Assembly: GCA_028821195.1 (NCBI GenBank)
Contig: JAPPHB010000020.1
Location: 1 to 64,000, forward strand
DNA: 64,000 bases
Reading direction: 5' to 3'
Source: Gammaproteobacteria bacterium
GTDB taxonomy: Bacteria; Gemmatimonadota; Gemmatimonadetes; Longimicrobiales; Gaopeijiaceae
The notes beneath the pieces are model-generated. The model was not told the origin of the DNA. It made no database searches and worked only from the letters and a program-made list of their open reading frames with translations. Both the position numbers and the translations under genes were made by a program. This document shows positions 17,163 to 26,836 of this stretch, in pieces. Numbering within the stretch: the stretch's first letter is position 1; each line of letters begins with the position of its first letter.

Positions 17163-18542
17163 ATGAGACTACAGGCACCCCCGCGCTTCGTGCCGGTTCG
17201 CGAAACCGTCGAGGACAGTGGCCTCGAGCCCGGTGCATTCCTGAGATGGGGCCGAGGCCGCGCGCGCGGCTTCTGGGCGCGAGGCCGGGGATGGCTGGCA
17301 CATGTCGGGGAACTCGACTCGCTGGTGGTTCATCCCGGGTCCCGGCCGCGAAACCGCTTCCTTGAGATCCAGGACCGTGCTGCACGTCGTGCGGGGCACG
17401 GGAGCGGCAACGGGTGGCGAGGAGCGGGGCCGGAGCCCGCGCTGCGCTTCTACGGGGGCTTCTCGTTCCGGGACGATCACGTGCCGCGGGATTTCTGGGC
17501 CGCGTACCCGCGCGCGCGCTTCGTTCTTCCGGACCTGGAGCTCGAACATGACGGCGAGGCCGTGCGGCTCAGCGCCCAGGAGCTGGTGGCCCCCGGGGAA
17601 GACGTGGCGACGGTGCGCGGCCAGTTGCGGGCGCGGCTCGACTATACGCTCAAGGGTGTGGCCCGGGCTGCACGAAAAGGGGATCATCGGGCGCTGCATC
17701 CCGCCGCCCGGCTGCGGTCCGGGCGCCGGAGCTGGCAGCGGGCGGTCGAGGAGATCCTGGCGGCCATCGAGGACGGCCGCATGGAGAAGGCTGTGCTGGC
17801 GCGGATTCTCGACGTGTCCACGACGGGTGCCATCGATCCGGTGGGCGTGCTCGCGTACCTGCGCCGTGAAAACGCCGACGCCCATGTGTTTTTCTTCGAG
17901 CCCGAGGCCGGGTCGCCGATCGTGGGTGCCACCCCGGAGGCGCTCGCCCTGGTGCGGGGCGACCGTTTCCGCGCGACCGCCGTGGCCGGTTCGGTGTCCC
18001 GCGGCGCGACCGACGAAGAGCAGCGCGCCCTGGCCCGACAGCTCCTGAACAGCGCGAAGGACCGGGTGGAGCACGCGTTCACCGTGAGGGACATGGTCGC
18101 GCGCCTGGAGCCGCTGTGCCGGACGGTCGAAGCCGAGGCCGAACCGCACGTTCTCACGCTGGCCCGCATCCAGCACCTGGAGACCCGCATCAGGGCGGTT
18201 CTGCGGCCCGGCACCTCGGTGCTGGATCTGTTGGCGGCGCTCCACCCAACGCCCGCGGTGTGCGGTCTGCCCCGGGATGCGGCGCTCGACCTGCTCTCCA
18301 GGAACGAACCCTTCGAGCGCGGATGGTACGCGGGTCCCGTGGGGTGGTTCGACACGCGCGGCGACGGCGTTTTCGTGCCGGCGCTGCGCACCGCAGTGGC
18401 GCGCTCGACCACCTGGCGGCTCTTCGCCGGCGCCGGAATCGTGCCCGGTTCGGATCCCGACGGGGAGTGGGACGAGACCGGGATCAAGTTCGAGCCGGTG
18501 TTGCGCGCGCTTGACGCGGCCGGGGCCCGCGGGATCCGCTGA
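17163..18542 (+). CDS. menF: Isochorismate synthase
   Basis: The 459-aa chorismate-binding enzyme converts chorismate to isochorismate, the first step of menaquinone synthesis. The C-terminal half has TAVAGSVSRGAT, LNSAKDRVEH, HPTPAVCGLP, FERGWYAGPVGWFD and LFAGAGIVPGSDP, all diagnostic for MenF/EntC. ATG 17163 is chosen because the frame upstream is low-complexity Arg/Pro sequence; GGAG lies immediately before it, although the spacing is tight. It is the first gene of a five-gene men operon, divergent from the aminotransferase gene. Confidence 0.88.
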   Translation: MRLQAPPRFVPVRETVEDSGLEPGAFLRWGRGRARGFWARGRGWLAHVGELDSLVVHPGSRPRNRFLEIQDRAARRAGHGSGNGWRGAGPEPALRFYGGFSFRDDHVPRDFWAAYPRARFVLPDLELEHDGEAVRLSAQELVAPGEDVATVRGQLRARLDYTLKGVARAARKGDHRALHPAARLRSGRRSWQRAVEEILAAIEDGRMEKAVLARILDVSTTGAIDPVGVLAYLRRENADAHVFFFEPEAGSPIVGATPEALALVRGDRFRATAVAGSVSRGATDEEQRALARQLLNSAKDRVEHAFTVRDMVARLEPLCRTVEAEAEPHVLTLARIQHLETRIRAVLRPGTSVLDLLAALHPTPAVCGLPRDAALDLLSRNEPFERGWYAGPVGWFDTRGDGVFVPALRTAVARSTTWRLFAGAGIVPGSDPDGEWDETGIKFEPVLRALDAAGARGIR

Positions 18543-18555
18543 GCGGCGGCGGAAG

Positions 18556-20379
18556 TTGACCGGTCCGAACCGGAACCTGATGTGGGCCGGCGTCCTGCTG
18601 GACGAACTGGCGCGCGCCGGCGTGCGCGAGGTGGTGCTGGCGCCCGGCTACCGCTCGGCGCCGCTGGTGATGGCCGCCGCCGCGGACGCGCGATTGCGCG
18701 TCTTCACCCACCTGGACGAGCGGTCGGCGGCGTTCTTCGCGCTCGGTGTGGGCAAGCGCGCCCGGCGGCCGGCGGCGGTCATCACTACCTCGGGGACCGC
18801 GGTCGCCAATCTCCTTCCGGCCGTGGTGGAGGCGTCGTACAGCGAGGCGCCTCTCCTGCTGCTGACCGCCGACCGCCCGCACCGGCTGCGGGGCGCGGAC
18901 GCGAACCAGGCGATCGACCAGGCCGGGATCTTCGGCAGGCACGTCCGCGACTTCGTGGAGGCTGCTCCACCCGAGGCGGAGGAGGCGGCGCTCGTCCACC
19001 TGCGGGCGCTGGCGGCACGCGCGGTCGCCTCCTCCCTCGGTCGCCCGGCCGGCCCGGTGCACCTGAACCTGCCCTTCGCCAAGCCGCTCGCGCCCACCCG
19101 CGTGCCCGGCGACGTTCCGGACGGTTTCGCCGCCTCGCATCCGCTGGCCGCACGGGGCCGCCCGGAAGCGGCGTCCCTCACGCGCATAGCGGTGCGTCGC
19201 CCGGCACCGCCCGCCGGCCACCTGGCCGAGCTTGCCGCGCGGGTGCGGGAGGTCGACCGCGGCCTGATCGTGGCCGGCCCCTCGCCCGAGCCGGAGCGCG
19301 ACGGGCCCGCCGCGAAGGCCCTCGCCGCCGCCACCGGCTTTCCGCTTCTTCCCGACGCTCTCTCCGGGGCCCGCTTCGGAGACGCCGAGGGGGCGCTGCG
19401 CATCGGCGGCTACGACCTCTTCCTGGGGGACGCGCCCACGCGGGAGGCGCTGCGTCCCGAGCTGGTGCTGCGGCTCGGCGCGAGCCCTACCTCCGCGAAT
19501 CTCCTGTCGCTCCTGGAGGAAGCGGGCGGCGAGCAGTGGGTGATCGACGCGGGGGATCGCTGGAAGGATCACCTCAACGTCGCCAGCGACTACCTGCGCG
19601 CCGACGCCGCGGGCTTCGCCGAGGCGCTGTGCGCGGCGATGGCGGCCGGGTCCGAGCGCACGGGCGGCGACGTGGCCTCAAAGGCCGCGGGGCTGGAGCG
19701 CGCCGGGGCACCCAACGAGTCGAAGGCACGGTGGTCCGCCCTCTGGCGCAGGGCACAGGGGGCGGCCGCGCGCGCGGTCGCCGAGGCCTCTGAGGGCGAG
19801 CTGTTCGAAGGCGTCGTCTGTGCGCAGGTCGTGCGTGCGGCGCCATCCGGCGGCACCCTCTTCGTGTCGTCGAGCATGCCCGTGCGCGACCTGGACGCCT
19901 TCGCCTTCCCCTGCCGGAAGCCGCTTCTGGTTCACGGCAACCGCGGAGCCAGCGGCATCGACGGCATCCTGTCGTCGGCGGCAGGCGTCGCAGCCGGCGG
20001 AGAGGGCCCGGTGCTGGCCATCGTCGGCGACGTGGCGTTCATCCACGACATGAACGGGCTTCTGAGCGCGCGCGACCACGCCGAGGTCATCTTCGTTCTG
20101 GTCAACAACGACGGGGGCGGTATCTTCCATTTCCTGCCCATCCGGGACTTCGAACCCGCGTTCACCCGGCACTTCGCAACGCCGCACGGGCTGGACTTCG
20201 CGCACGCGGCCGCCCTCTACGGGTTGCCGCACGAGCGGGTGCGGACGCGCGCGGAGTTGGTGTCGGCGCTGGAGCGGGGGATCGTCGCAGGCGGGAGCAG
20301 AATCATCGAGGTCGGAACGGATCGGGAACGGAACCGGCGTTGCCGTCGGGCGGTGTATGAAGCCCTCGACCTGCCCTGA
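18556..20379 (+). CDS. menD: 2-succinyl-5-enolpyruvyl-6-hydroxy-3-cyclohexene-1-carboxylate synthase
   Basis: This ThDP enzyme joins isochorismate and 2-oxoglutarate. I favour TTG 18556 (607 aa), because it includes the conserved opening PNRNLMWAGVLLDEL; ATG 18580 is the alternative and would cut that block. Conserved parts include the ThDP-activating Glu in HLDERSAAFFALG, TTSGTAVANLLPAV and the cofactor motif GDVAFIHDMNGLL ending NNDGGGIFHFLP. It begins 13 bp after the menF stop. The middle region (about residues 370-440) is Ala-rich and longer than in typical 550-590-aa MenD proteins. Confidence 0.88.
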   Translation: MTGPNRNLMWAGVLLDELARAGVREVVLAPGYRSAPLVMAAAADARLRVFTHLDERSAAFFALGVGKRARRPAAVITTSGTAVANLLPAVVEASYSEAPLLLLTADRPHRLRGADANQAIDQAGIFGRHVRDFVEAAPPEAEEAALVHLRALAARAVASSLGRPAGPVHLNLPFAKPLAPTRVPGDVPDGFAASHPLAARGRPEAASLTRIAVRRPAPPAGHLAELAARVREVDRGLIVAGPSPEPERDGPAAKALAAATGFPLLPDALSGARFGDAEGALRIGGYDLFLGDAPTREALRPELVLRLGASPTSANLLSLLEEAGGEQWVIDAGDRWKDHLNVASDYLRADAAGFAEALCAAMAAGSERTGGDVASKAAGLERAGAPNESKARWSALWRRAQGAAARAVAEASEGELFEGVVCAQVVRAAPSGGTLFVSSSMPVRDLDAFAFPCRKPLLVHGNRGASGIDGILSSAAGVAAGGEGPVLAIVGDVAFIHDMNGLLSARDHAEVIFVLVNNDGGGIFHFLPIRDFEPAFTRHFATPHGLDFAHAAALYGLPHERVRTRAELVSALERGIVAGGSRIIEVGTDRERNRRCRRAVYEALDLP

Positions 20380-20500
20380 GCGCGGCTGCCGGGGTTGTCC
20401 CTGCACGACCTTCGGCGGGATCGCCGGGAGGGGCGCCTCGAGGCGGGGGTTGTCGTGAATGCCGGGGGTCGCGCATGAAGCAGAGACCGGGAGATCGGGA

Positions 20501-21337
20501 ATGAGAGAGCCGGATTGGAAGCAGGTCCGCGAATACGGGGACATCACCTATCACAAGAGCGGCGGGGTGGCGCGCATCGCCTTCAACCGTCCCGAAGTGC
20601 GCAACGCCTTCCGCCCGGAAACGCTGTTCGAACTGCAGGAGGCCTTCCGGGATGCCGGGGAGGACATGGGGATCGGGGTCGTGCTGTTCACCGGCAACGG
20701 TCCCGCGAAGGACGGCAAGTACGCGTTTTCGTCGGGGGGAGACCAGCGCGTTCGCGGGGATGCCGGGTACGTGGGGGGCGACGGGGTTCCCAGGCTGAAC
20801 GTGCTGGAACTGCAGCGCTACATGCGCACGATGCCCAAGCCGGTCATCGCCCTGGTGGCCGGATACGCCATAGGGGGAGGCCACGTGCTGCACGTGGTTT
20901 CGGATCTGACGATCGCCGCCGACAACGCGGTCTTCGGCCAGACCGGGCCCATCGTGGGAAGCTTCGACGGGGGATACGGCTCCTCGTATCTGGCCCGCAT
21001 CGTGGGGCAGAAGAAGGCGCGCGAGATCTGGTATCTGTGCCGGCAGTACAACGCCGCCGAGGCGCTGGAGATGGGGTTGGTCAACAAGGTCGTGCCCGTG
21101 GAAGAACTGGAGATGGAAGGCTGGCGCTGGGCGCAGGAGATCCTGGACAAGAGCCCGCTTGCGATCCGCTGCCTCAAGGCCGCGTTCAACGCCGACGTGG
21201 ACGGTCAGACCGGGCTCCAGGAGTTGGCGGGCAACGCGACCCTGCTCTTCTACATGACCGAACAGGGGCAGGAGGGCAGGAACGCCTATCTGCAGAAGCG
21301 GAGGCCGGACTTCCGCAAGTATCCGTGGCTGCCGTAG
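20501..21337 (+). CDS. menB: 1,4-dihydroxy-2-naphthoyl-CoA synthase
   Basis: The 278-aa crotonase-fold enzyme is of standard MenB length. Start ATG 20501 has GGGAG seven bases upstream. Visible motifs are [12 protein letters not shown], the oxyanion loop [19 protein letters not shown], and the MenB-specific [21 protein letters not shown] with the C-terminal [12 protein letters not shown]. It closes the naphthoquinone ring from O-succinylbenzoyl-CoA. A 121-bp gap separates it from menD, the largest in the operon. Confidence 0.93.
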   Translation: MREPDWKQVREYGDITYHKSGGVARIAFNRPEVRNAFRPETLFELQEAFRDAGEDMGIGVVLFTGNGPAKDGKYAFSSGGDQRVRGDAGYVGGDGVPRLNVLELQRYMRTMPKPVIALVAGYAIGGGHVLHVVSDLTIAADNAVFGQTGPIVGSFDGGYGSSYLARIVGQKKAREIWYLCRQYNAAEALEMGLVNKVVPVEELEMEGWRWAQEILDKSPLAIRCLKAAFNADVDGQTGLQELAGNATLLFYMTEQGQEGRNAYLQKRRPDFRKYPWLP

Positions 21338-21347
21338 CAGCTGAGGC

Positions 21348-22244
21348 ATGACCGGCGGGAGCATCTCCCGGACGCAGGCCTGGGTGATGGCCTGCAGGCC
21401 CCGCACCCTCACCGCCACCATCGCGCCGGTCGCCGCCGGCACGGGGCTGGCGCACATGCACGGCGGCTTCGCGCTCCTGCCCGCGCTGGCCGCGCTGGCC
21501 GCGGCCGTGCTGATCCAGGTCGGCACCAACCTGGCCAACGACTACTACGACTACCAGAAGGGGGGAGACAGCGAGGGACGGCTGGGTCCCGTGCGCGTCA
21601 CCCAGGCCGGGCTGATCGAAGGGAGGGACGTGCTGCGGGGGGCCTTTCTGGCGTTCGCGCTCGCCACGGGGGCGGGGGTCTTCCTGGCCCTGGCGGCGGG
21701 GTGGCCGGTGGTAGCCATCGGGGTGGCCAGCATCGCCGCGGGGATCGCGTACACTGCGGGCCCCTGGCCGCTGGCGTATCACGGGCTGGGCGATCTCTTC
21801 GTGTTCGTCTTCTTCGGCCTGGTGGCGGTCGCGGGGACCTGCTACGTGCAGATGCTGGAGTTCCGCCCCGATTCCCTGACCGCCGGCGTCGCCCTGGGAG
21901 CCTCCAGCACGGCGATTCTGGCAGTGAACAACCTTCGCGACATCCAGACCGACGCGCGCGCGGGAAAGCGCACCCTGGCGGTGCGCATCGGGCGCGGGTG
22001 GACGAAGGTGCAGTACGTGCTGCTGGTGGTGTTGACCGCGGCCGTCCCACCCGCGGGGATGGCGCTGCACGGCTGGAGCCCCTGGGCTCTGGTCTCCCTT
22101 TGCGCACTTCCGGCGGTGGCGGGGCCGCTGAGGCTGGTGCTTGGCCACCGCGAGCCGGCCGTGCTCAACCGCGCACTGGCCGGGACGGCGCGCTTCGTGG
22201 GGCTCTTCGGGCTCCTGCTTGGACTTGGGTTCGCGCTGGGGTGA
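21348..22244 (+). CDS. menA: 1,4-dihydroxy-2-naphthoate polyprenyltransferase
   Basis: The 298-aa UbiA-family membrane enzyme attaches the polyprenyl tail to DHNA. It has the first Asp-rich motif NDYYDYQKGGD, the second motif NNLRDIQTDARAGKRTLAVR, and about eight hydrophobic spans. It lies 10 bp after menB. The N-terminal block ACRPRTLTATIAPVAAG is typical of MenA. Confidence 0.92.
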   Translation: MTGGSISRTQAWVMACRPRTLTATIAPVAAGTGLAHMHGGFALLPALAALAAAVLIQVGTNLANDYYDYQKGGDSEGRLGPVRVTQAGLIEGRDVLRGAFLAFALATGAGVFLALAAGWPVVAIGVASIAAGIAYTAGPWPLAYHGLGDLFVFVFFGLVAVAGTCYVQMLEFRPDSLTAGVALGASSTAILAVNNLRDIQTDARAGKRTLAVRIGRGWTKVQYVLLVVLTAAVPPAGMALHGWSPWALVSLCALPAVAGPLRLVLGHREPAVLNRALAGTARFVGLFGLLLGLGFALG

Positions 22245-22269
22245 CCAGCGGCGGGGCGATGGTGCGCGC

Positions 22270-23790
22270 GTGATCGAGCGCCCGGTGCAGGATGTGGTCG
22301 CCGCGGGCGCCCGGGCGCATCCGGGCCGGATCGCGGTCGACGATGGCGGTGCGCGGCTGAGCTACCGTGACCTGGACGCGGCGGCCGACCGTCTGGCCCG
22401 GCGCCTGGTGACGCTCGGCGTAAAGCCGGGGGATGCGGTCGCGATGCTGGCGTCCGCCGGCCCCGGGGCGGTGGCGGCCATGTATGCGGCGCCGCGGGCG
22501 GGAGCCGCGCTCGCCCCGCTCAGCCCGGCGCTGGCACGCCGGGAGATGGCGGATGCCTCCGCCGTCGCGCGGCCGGCAGTCGTGTTGTGCGATCCGGCTC
22601 ATCTGGAGTTGGCGCGCGATTTGGTCGGGGCGCTAGCTGGGGGAAGGGAGCTCCGGGTGTTCTCACTTCAGAGCCGCGAGGTCCCGCCGGGCGTCCGGCG
22701 GCCCGGCGCCGGCCATCCCGCGCCGGACGACATCCGCCGGGTGATCCCCTGCGACGAGCCCCTCCCCGGGTCGGCCCCGGATGACGTGGTCGCCATCCTG
22801 CGCACCTCGGGCACCGGGGGGCGGGCGCGCGCGGTCACACTCACCCGGCGCAACTTCCGCACCAGCGCTCGCGCCGTGCGCGCCCGCCTGGAGTTGGGAC
22901 CCGACGACGCCTGGTACGCCTCCCTGTCGCTCGCCCACATCGGCGGGATGGCGCTGGTCGACCGGGCGCTGGCGGCCGGCAGCCGAGTGGTGACGCGCGG
23001 CGAATGGCGGCTCGAGGAGTTGGTCGAGCTGCTCGGGGCCGGTGCCGTCAGCCATGTCTCCCTGGTGCCCACCATGCTCAGCCGCCTGCTGGACGCCGGC
23101 CTCCGCCACCCGCTCCCCGCCTCTCTGCGGTGCGTGCTGGTGGGCGGCGCGGGCGCCCCACCCGACCTGGTGGAACGCGCGCTATCCGCCGGGCTGCCGC
23201 TGGCCCTCACCTACGGGATGACGGAAGCCTGCTCGCAGGTGACGACCGCCCCGCCCGCCCTGGTGCGCGCCAAGCCCGGCGCCGCCGGCGCCCCCCTCGA
23301 CGGCGTCGAGGTCCGCATCGCGGGCGACGGCGAGATCGAGGTGCGCGGCGACATGGTGGCGCGCGCGTACCACCGGGGTGGTCCCATCGCCGGTCCGCAT
23401 GGCTGGCATCGCACCGGCGACCTGGGCCGCCTGGACCACGACGGCCACCTGTGGGTCACCGGCCGCAAGGTCCGCCGCATCGTGAGCGGAGGAGTCAATG
23501 TCCACCCCGCCGAAATCGAACGGGTGCTCGCCGCGCACCCTGCGGTGGCGGAGGCGGCGGTTGTGGGACTGCCCGACCCCGAGTGGGGAGAAAGGGTGAC
23601 GGCCGCGATCGTCCCCGCCGTTGCGCGCGAGCTGCGCGTCCAGGCGATCCACCGGCATTGCCGGGAACTGCTCGGCCCCGCCGCCCGCCCGCGCGCCCTG
23701 GTGGTGCTCGCCGAGCTTCCACGCAACCCGAACGGCAAGATCGACCGCGCCCGCCTCGCCGCCCGGCTTTCCGGCACGACGCCCCCGTGA
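22270..23790 (+). CDS. menE: O-succinylbenzoate-CoA ligase
   Basis: The 506-aa AMP-forming acyl-CoA ligase is assigned to MenE by context. I choose GTG 22270 because the downstream sequence begins the acyl-ligase N-terminus (AHPGRIAVDDG). The P-loop reads RTSGTGGRARAVTLT, with the usual TTGxPK altered, so the conserved Lys is displaced. TYGMTEACSQ, HRTGDLGRLDHDGHLWVTGR and the catalytic lysine region NPNGKIDRARL are present. It is the last gene of the men operon, 25 bp after menA. Confidence 0.85.
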   Translation: MIERPVQDVVAAGARAHPGRIAVDDGGARLSYRDLDAAADRLARRLVTLGVKPGDAVAMLASAGPGAVAAMYAAPRAGAALAPLSPALARREMADASAVARPAVVLCDPAHLELARDLVGALAGGRELRVFSLQSREVPPGVRRPGAGHPAPDDIRRVIPCDEPLPGSAPDDVVAILRTSGTGGRARAVTLTRRNFRTSARAVRARLELGPDDAWYASLSLAHIGGMALVDRALAAGSRVVTRGEWRLEELVELLGAGAVSHVSLVPTMLSRLLDAGLRHPLPASLRCVLVGGAGAPPDLVERALSAGLPLALTYGMTEACSQVTTAPPALVRAKPGAAGAPLDGVEVRIAGDGEIEVRGDMVARAYHRGGPIAGPHGWHRTGDLGRLDHDGHLWVTGRKVRRIVSGGVNVHPAEIERVLAAHPAVAEAAVVGLPDPEWGERVTAAIVPAVARELRVQAIHRHCRELLGPAARPRALVVLAELPRNPNGKIDRARLAARLSGTTPP

Positions 23791-23822
23791 CCATGGTAGA
23801 ACGCCGCTTGACCCTGTAGCTT

Positions 23823-23840
23823 TGGCCGTCCCGACGGCCA
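23823..23840. promoter_or_regulatory. Perfect hairpin between menE and tyrS
   Basis: TGGCCGTC-CC-GACGGCCA is an 8-bp inverted repeat (effective loop of four) in the 116-bp gap. No U-run follows. It could end the men transcript or sit in the tyrS leader. It lacks T-box features. Confidence 0.3.
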
Positions 23841-23906
23841 GCGCGCACCGACCCGTCCGCACCGTTCACCCGCAGCCCCGGCGCCGTCCCGGCCATCCCC
23901 CGACCC

Positions 23907-25187
23907 ATGAACCTGCTCGACGAATACACGTGGCGCGGTCTGCTCCACGACGCCACCGACGGCGCCGCGCAGGCGTTCGCTTCCAGGCCGCGGGTCGCCT
24001 ACATCGGCTTCGACCCGACCGCCTCAAGCCTGCACGTCGGCAGTCTGCTCCCGATCATGGGGCTGGTGCATCTGCAGCGCGCGGGACACACCCCGGTCGC
24101 GCTGGTCGGCGGAGGGACAGGCCTTATCGGCGATCCGTCCGAGAAGGCGGCCGAGCGCGCGCTGCTGTCGAAGGCCGAGGCGGAAGCCAACGCCGCCGGC
24201 ATCCACTCCCAGCTCGCGCATTTCCTCGATTTCGAGGTGAAGGGCAATCCCGCGCGCATGGCCAACAACCTGGACTGGCTGGGCCGGGTCGGGATGGTCG
24301 ACTTCCTGCGCGACGTCGGCAAGCACTTCTCCATCAACGCCCTCCTCGGCAAGGACTCGATCCGCAGGCGCGTACAGGACCCGGAGGCGAGCATCTCGTT
24401 CACCGAGTTCAGCTACGTGCTGCTGCAGGCCTACGACTTCCTCGAACTGCACGACCGCCTGGGGTGCACCGTTCAGATGGGCGGCAGCGATCAGTGGGGA
24501 AACATCACCGCCGGCATCGATCTTATCAGGCGCGTGCGCGGCGCCCGCGCGTACGGGGTCACCTTCCCGCTCCTGACCACCTCCTCGGGCACCAAGTTCG
24601 GCAAGACCGAGAGCGGGACCGTGTGGCTGGACCCGGCGCGCACCACGCCATACCGGCTCTACCAGTTCTGGATGAACACCCCGGATGCGGATGCGGGGGC
24701 CTACCTGCGCCTATTCACGCTGTTTCCGCGGGAGGAGGTCGAGGAACTGGAGGCGTCCATCGCGGCTGAACCGCATCGACGTCTCGCGCAGAAGGCGCTG
24801 GCCGCCGACGTTACCCGCCGTCTCCACGGGGAGGACGGACTGATCCGCGCGCGCAAGGCGAGCGAGGTGCTGTTCGGCGGCGAAGTGCAAGGGCTGGACG
24901 CCGGCGAAATCGCGGACATCTTCGCCGACGTGCCCTCCAGTCGGGTCACGCGCAGCGATGTCGGGGGCGAGGGTCTCGCGCTCGTGGATCTGCTACACGG
25001 TACCGGTCTGGCCGCCTCGAAGAGCGACGCCAGGCGCGCCATCGCAGGCGGGGGCGTCTACCTCAACAACCGCCGGGTCCCGGACATCTCCTCACGCGTC
25101 GCGCTGGACCAGGCGCTGCACGGGGAGTTCGTCGTGATGCGGCGCGGGAAGAAGCGGTATCACCTGGTCCGTGTCATCGGCCCGTGA
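23907..25187 (+). CDS. tyrS: Tyrosyl-tRNA synthetase
   Basis: The 426-aa class Ic synthetase has normal length. The HIGH-like motif reads SSLHVGSLLP, and the KMSKS-like loop is KFGKTESG, the form seen in bacterial TyrRS. GGSDQWGNITAG and SFTEFSYVLLQAYDF bind tyrosine and tRNA. A C-terminal S4 domain (about residues 355-426, ASKSDARRAIAGGGVYLNN) completes the protein. The start at ATG 23907 gives the standard N-terminus. Confidence 0.95.
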   Translation: MNLLDEYTWRGLLHDATDGAAQAFASRPRVAYIGFDPTASSLHVGSLLPIMGLVHLQRAGHTPVALVGGGTGLIGDPSEKAAERALLSKAEAEANAAGIHSQLAHFLDFEVKGNPARMANNLDWLGRVGMVDFLRDVGKHFSINALLGKDSIRRRVQDPEASISFTEFSYVLLQAYDFLELHDRLGCTVQMGGSDQWGNITAGIDLIRRVRGARAYGVTFPLLTTSSGTKFGKTESGTVWLDPARTTPYRLYQFWMNTPDADAGAYLRLFTLFPREEVEELEASIAAEPHRRLAQKALAADVTRRLHGEDGLIRARKASEVLFGGEVQGLDAGEIADIFADVPSSRVTRSDVGGEGLALVDLLHGTGLAASKSDARRAIAGGGVYLNNRRVPDISSRVALDQALHGEFVVMRRGKKRYHLVRVIGP

Positions 25188-25234
25188 GTACGGTGACCGC
25201 CGTGCCTGGCTGACGCCGGCCGGGGTGCTCGGCC

Positions 25235-25648
25235 CTAGACGATCTCCACGTCGTAGCAGATGCGCCAGTTGCTCATCGCCTCCGGGTCGGGCGGCCCCTC
25301 GTCGCCCGGCCGATGACGGCCCACCCAGGATTCCACGGGGCCCGAGAATTCGCGTGAGTAGCGTTCCAGCTCGTCGTCGGCCGAGAACCTGTCCGTCTCG
25401 ACGCCGCGGAGCTCGATGCACAGCGAGTCGCCCGCCTCGCCGTCATACATGACCTTGTTCAGATGGTCGAGCTTGTTCCAGCGGCGATGGTCCGAAATGG
25501 AATAGTGGCCCTCTTCGGGGAACCGACGGTCCTGCGTGCTGTCTCCACTGGTGACTTTGGTCCAGAAGACGAACTCGCCCTTGTTCTTATACCAGGGTTC
25601 GAGCTTGTCGAGTACCTGCAGCCAGCGAAGCGTGACCCTGATGTTCAT
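25235..25648 (-). CDS. Hypothetical protein, 137 aa
   Basis: The start is ATG 25648, with AGGGGAAACCGA upstream. The protein has no signal peptide or membrane span. It is rich in Trp, Tyr and charged residues, with strand-like segments [18 protein letters not shown] and [10 protein letters not shown], suggesting a compact beta-rich fold, perhaps C2- or jelly-roll-like. A conserved-looking block ends the protein ([11 protein letters not shown]). The family is not recognised. It lies alone on the minus strand between tyrS and purE. Confidence 0.65.
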   Translation of the reverse strand: MNIRVTLRWLQVLDKLEPWYKNKGEFVFWTKVTSGDSTQDRRFPEEGHYSISDHRRWNKLDHLNKVMYDGEAGDSLCIELRGVETDRFSADDELERYSREFSGPVESWVGRHRPGDEGPPDPEAMSNWRICYDVEIV

Positions 25649-25816
25649 TCGGTTTCCCCTGTTGATCCTGAGGTGATGTTCGGGACGGGCGCGGATGCGA
25701 CAGACGAGACAGTAACTCCGGGTTCGGCGCCAATTCAACCCTTGACCCCTTCACGGGGGTTCTGCATCGTGGGCTCTCCCTTCCGACTTCTCCCCAACAG
25801 CATCGGTCTCGTACGC

Positions 25817-26314
25817 ATGGACTCCAATGGCAATCCCAAAGTCGGCGTGATCATGGGCTCGAAGAGCGACTGGCCCGTGATGACGCATGCCGCCGCCACC
25901 CTCGAGTCGCTCGGCGTTCCCCACGAAGTGCGGGTGATGTCCGCTCACCGCACCCCGGACGTGGTGCTCGACTACTCCCGCACGGCCGAGGAGCGCGGGC
26001 TGGGCGTGATCATCGCCGCCGCCGGCGGAGCCGCGCACCTGGCTGGCGTGGTGGCGTCGAGCACCGCGCTGCCGGTGCTGGGCGTGCCCATGAGTTCGGC
26101 GCTGGACGGCCTCGATTCGCTCCTCTCCACGGTCCAGATGCCCGGGGGTGTGCCGGTGGCCACGCTGGCCATCGGCAAGGCAGGGGCCGTGAACGCCGCG
26201 ATCCTGGCCACGCAGATCCTCGGGGTCGCGGACGCCGGGTTCCGCGAGGCGGTCAAGGCCGACCGGCAGGCCCGTCGCGAGGTGGTCCTGGCCACCTCCG
26301 ATCCGCGTGCCTGA
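25817..26314 (+). CDS. purE: N5-carboxyaminoimidazole ribonucleotide mutase
   Basis: The 165-aa product has normal class I PurE length and converts N5-CAIR to CAIR in purine synthesis. Motifs are [14 protein letters not shown], the active-site SAHRTPD and [18 protein letters not shown] 25817 is chosen by homology; there is no clear SD, and the frame upstream to 25463 is not PurE-like. A possible -35 (TTGACC at 25742) has only a poor -10. PurK is not adjacent, which is unusual; greA follows. Confidence 0.93.
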   Translation: MDSNGNPKVGVIMGSKSDWPVMTHAAATLESLGVPHEVRVMSAHRTPDVVLDYSRTAEERGLGVIIAAAGGAAHLAGVVASSTALPVLGVPMSSALDGLDSLLSTVQMPGGVPVATLAIGKAGAVNAAILATQILGVADAGFREAVKADRQARREVVLATSDPRA

Positions 26315-26356
26315 GGGCGCGCGGCTCCGCCTTCCCGTGTCGTCCGGAGGGGCCGC

Positions 26357-26836
26357 ATGCTGAACGAGATCAGGCAGAAGATCGAAGAAGAGATCGAGGC
26401 CCTTTCCCGGGAACTGCAGTTCGAGCTTCCCGTGCGAATTCGCAAGGCCGTCGAGCTGGGCGATCTGCGCGAGAACTCGGAGTACAAGTCGGCGCTGGAG
26501 CGGCAGGAGTTCGTGAACGCGCGCATCGGACATCTGACCCGGCGCGTGGCCGAGCTGTCGCAGATCGACGTGGAGGGAATGCCCGCGGACAGGGTTGGCT
26601 TCGGCTCGCGGGTTACGGTCCGTGATTGTATACGGAAGACTGAGGTAACGTATACGATCGCGGCCGGTGACTACATCGACATCGAGGCGGGCCATGTATC
26701 GATGGCCTCTGCGATCGGCCGCGGCCTGATGGGCGCGCGCCCGGGAGAGGAGGTCGAGGTGAAGCTGCCCAGGGGCGCACGCCGATACGAGATCGTCGCG
26801 CTCGTGACCCTGCCACAGCGAATGGGGGTGGCATGA
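26357..26836 (+). CDS. greA: Transcription elongation factor GreA/GreB family
   Basis: The 159-aa protein has an N-terminal coiled coil (residues 1-75) carrying the [13 protein letters not shown] block and an FKBP-like C-terminal domain ([10 protein letters not shown]..., [18 protein letters not shown]). The start ATG 26357 has GGAGG seven bases upstream. It stimulates RNA cleavage by backtracked polymerase. At the tip of the coil, the usual acidic pair is in the LGDLREN region. Its stop overlaps the start of the next gene. Confidence 0.88.
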   Translation: MLNEIRQKIEEEIEALSRELQFELPVRIRKAVELGDLRENSEYKSALERQEFVNARIGHLTRRVAELSQIDVEGMPADRVGFGSRVTVRDCIRKTEVTYTIAAGDYIDIEAGHVSMASAIGRGLMGARPGEEVEVKLPRGARRYEIVALVTLPQRMGVA

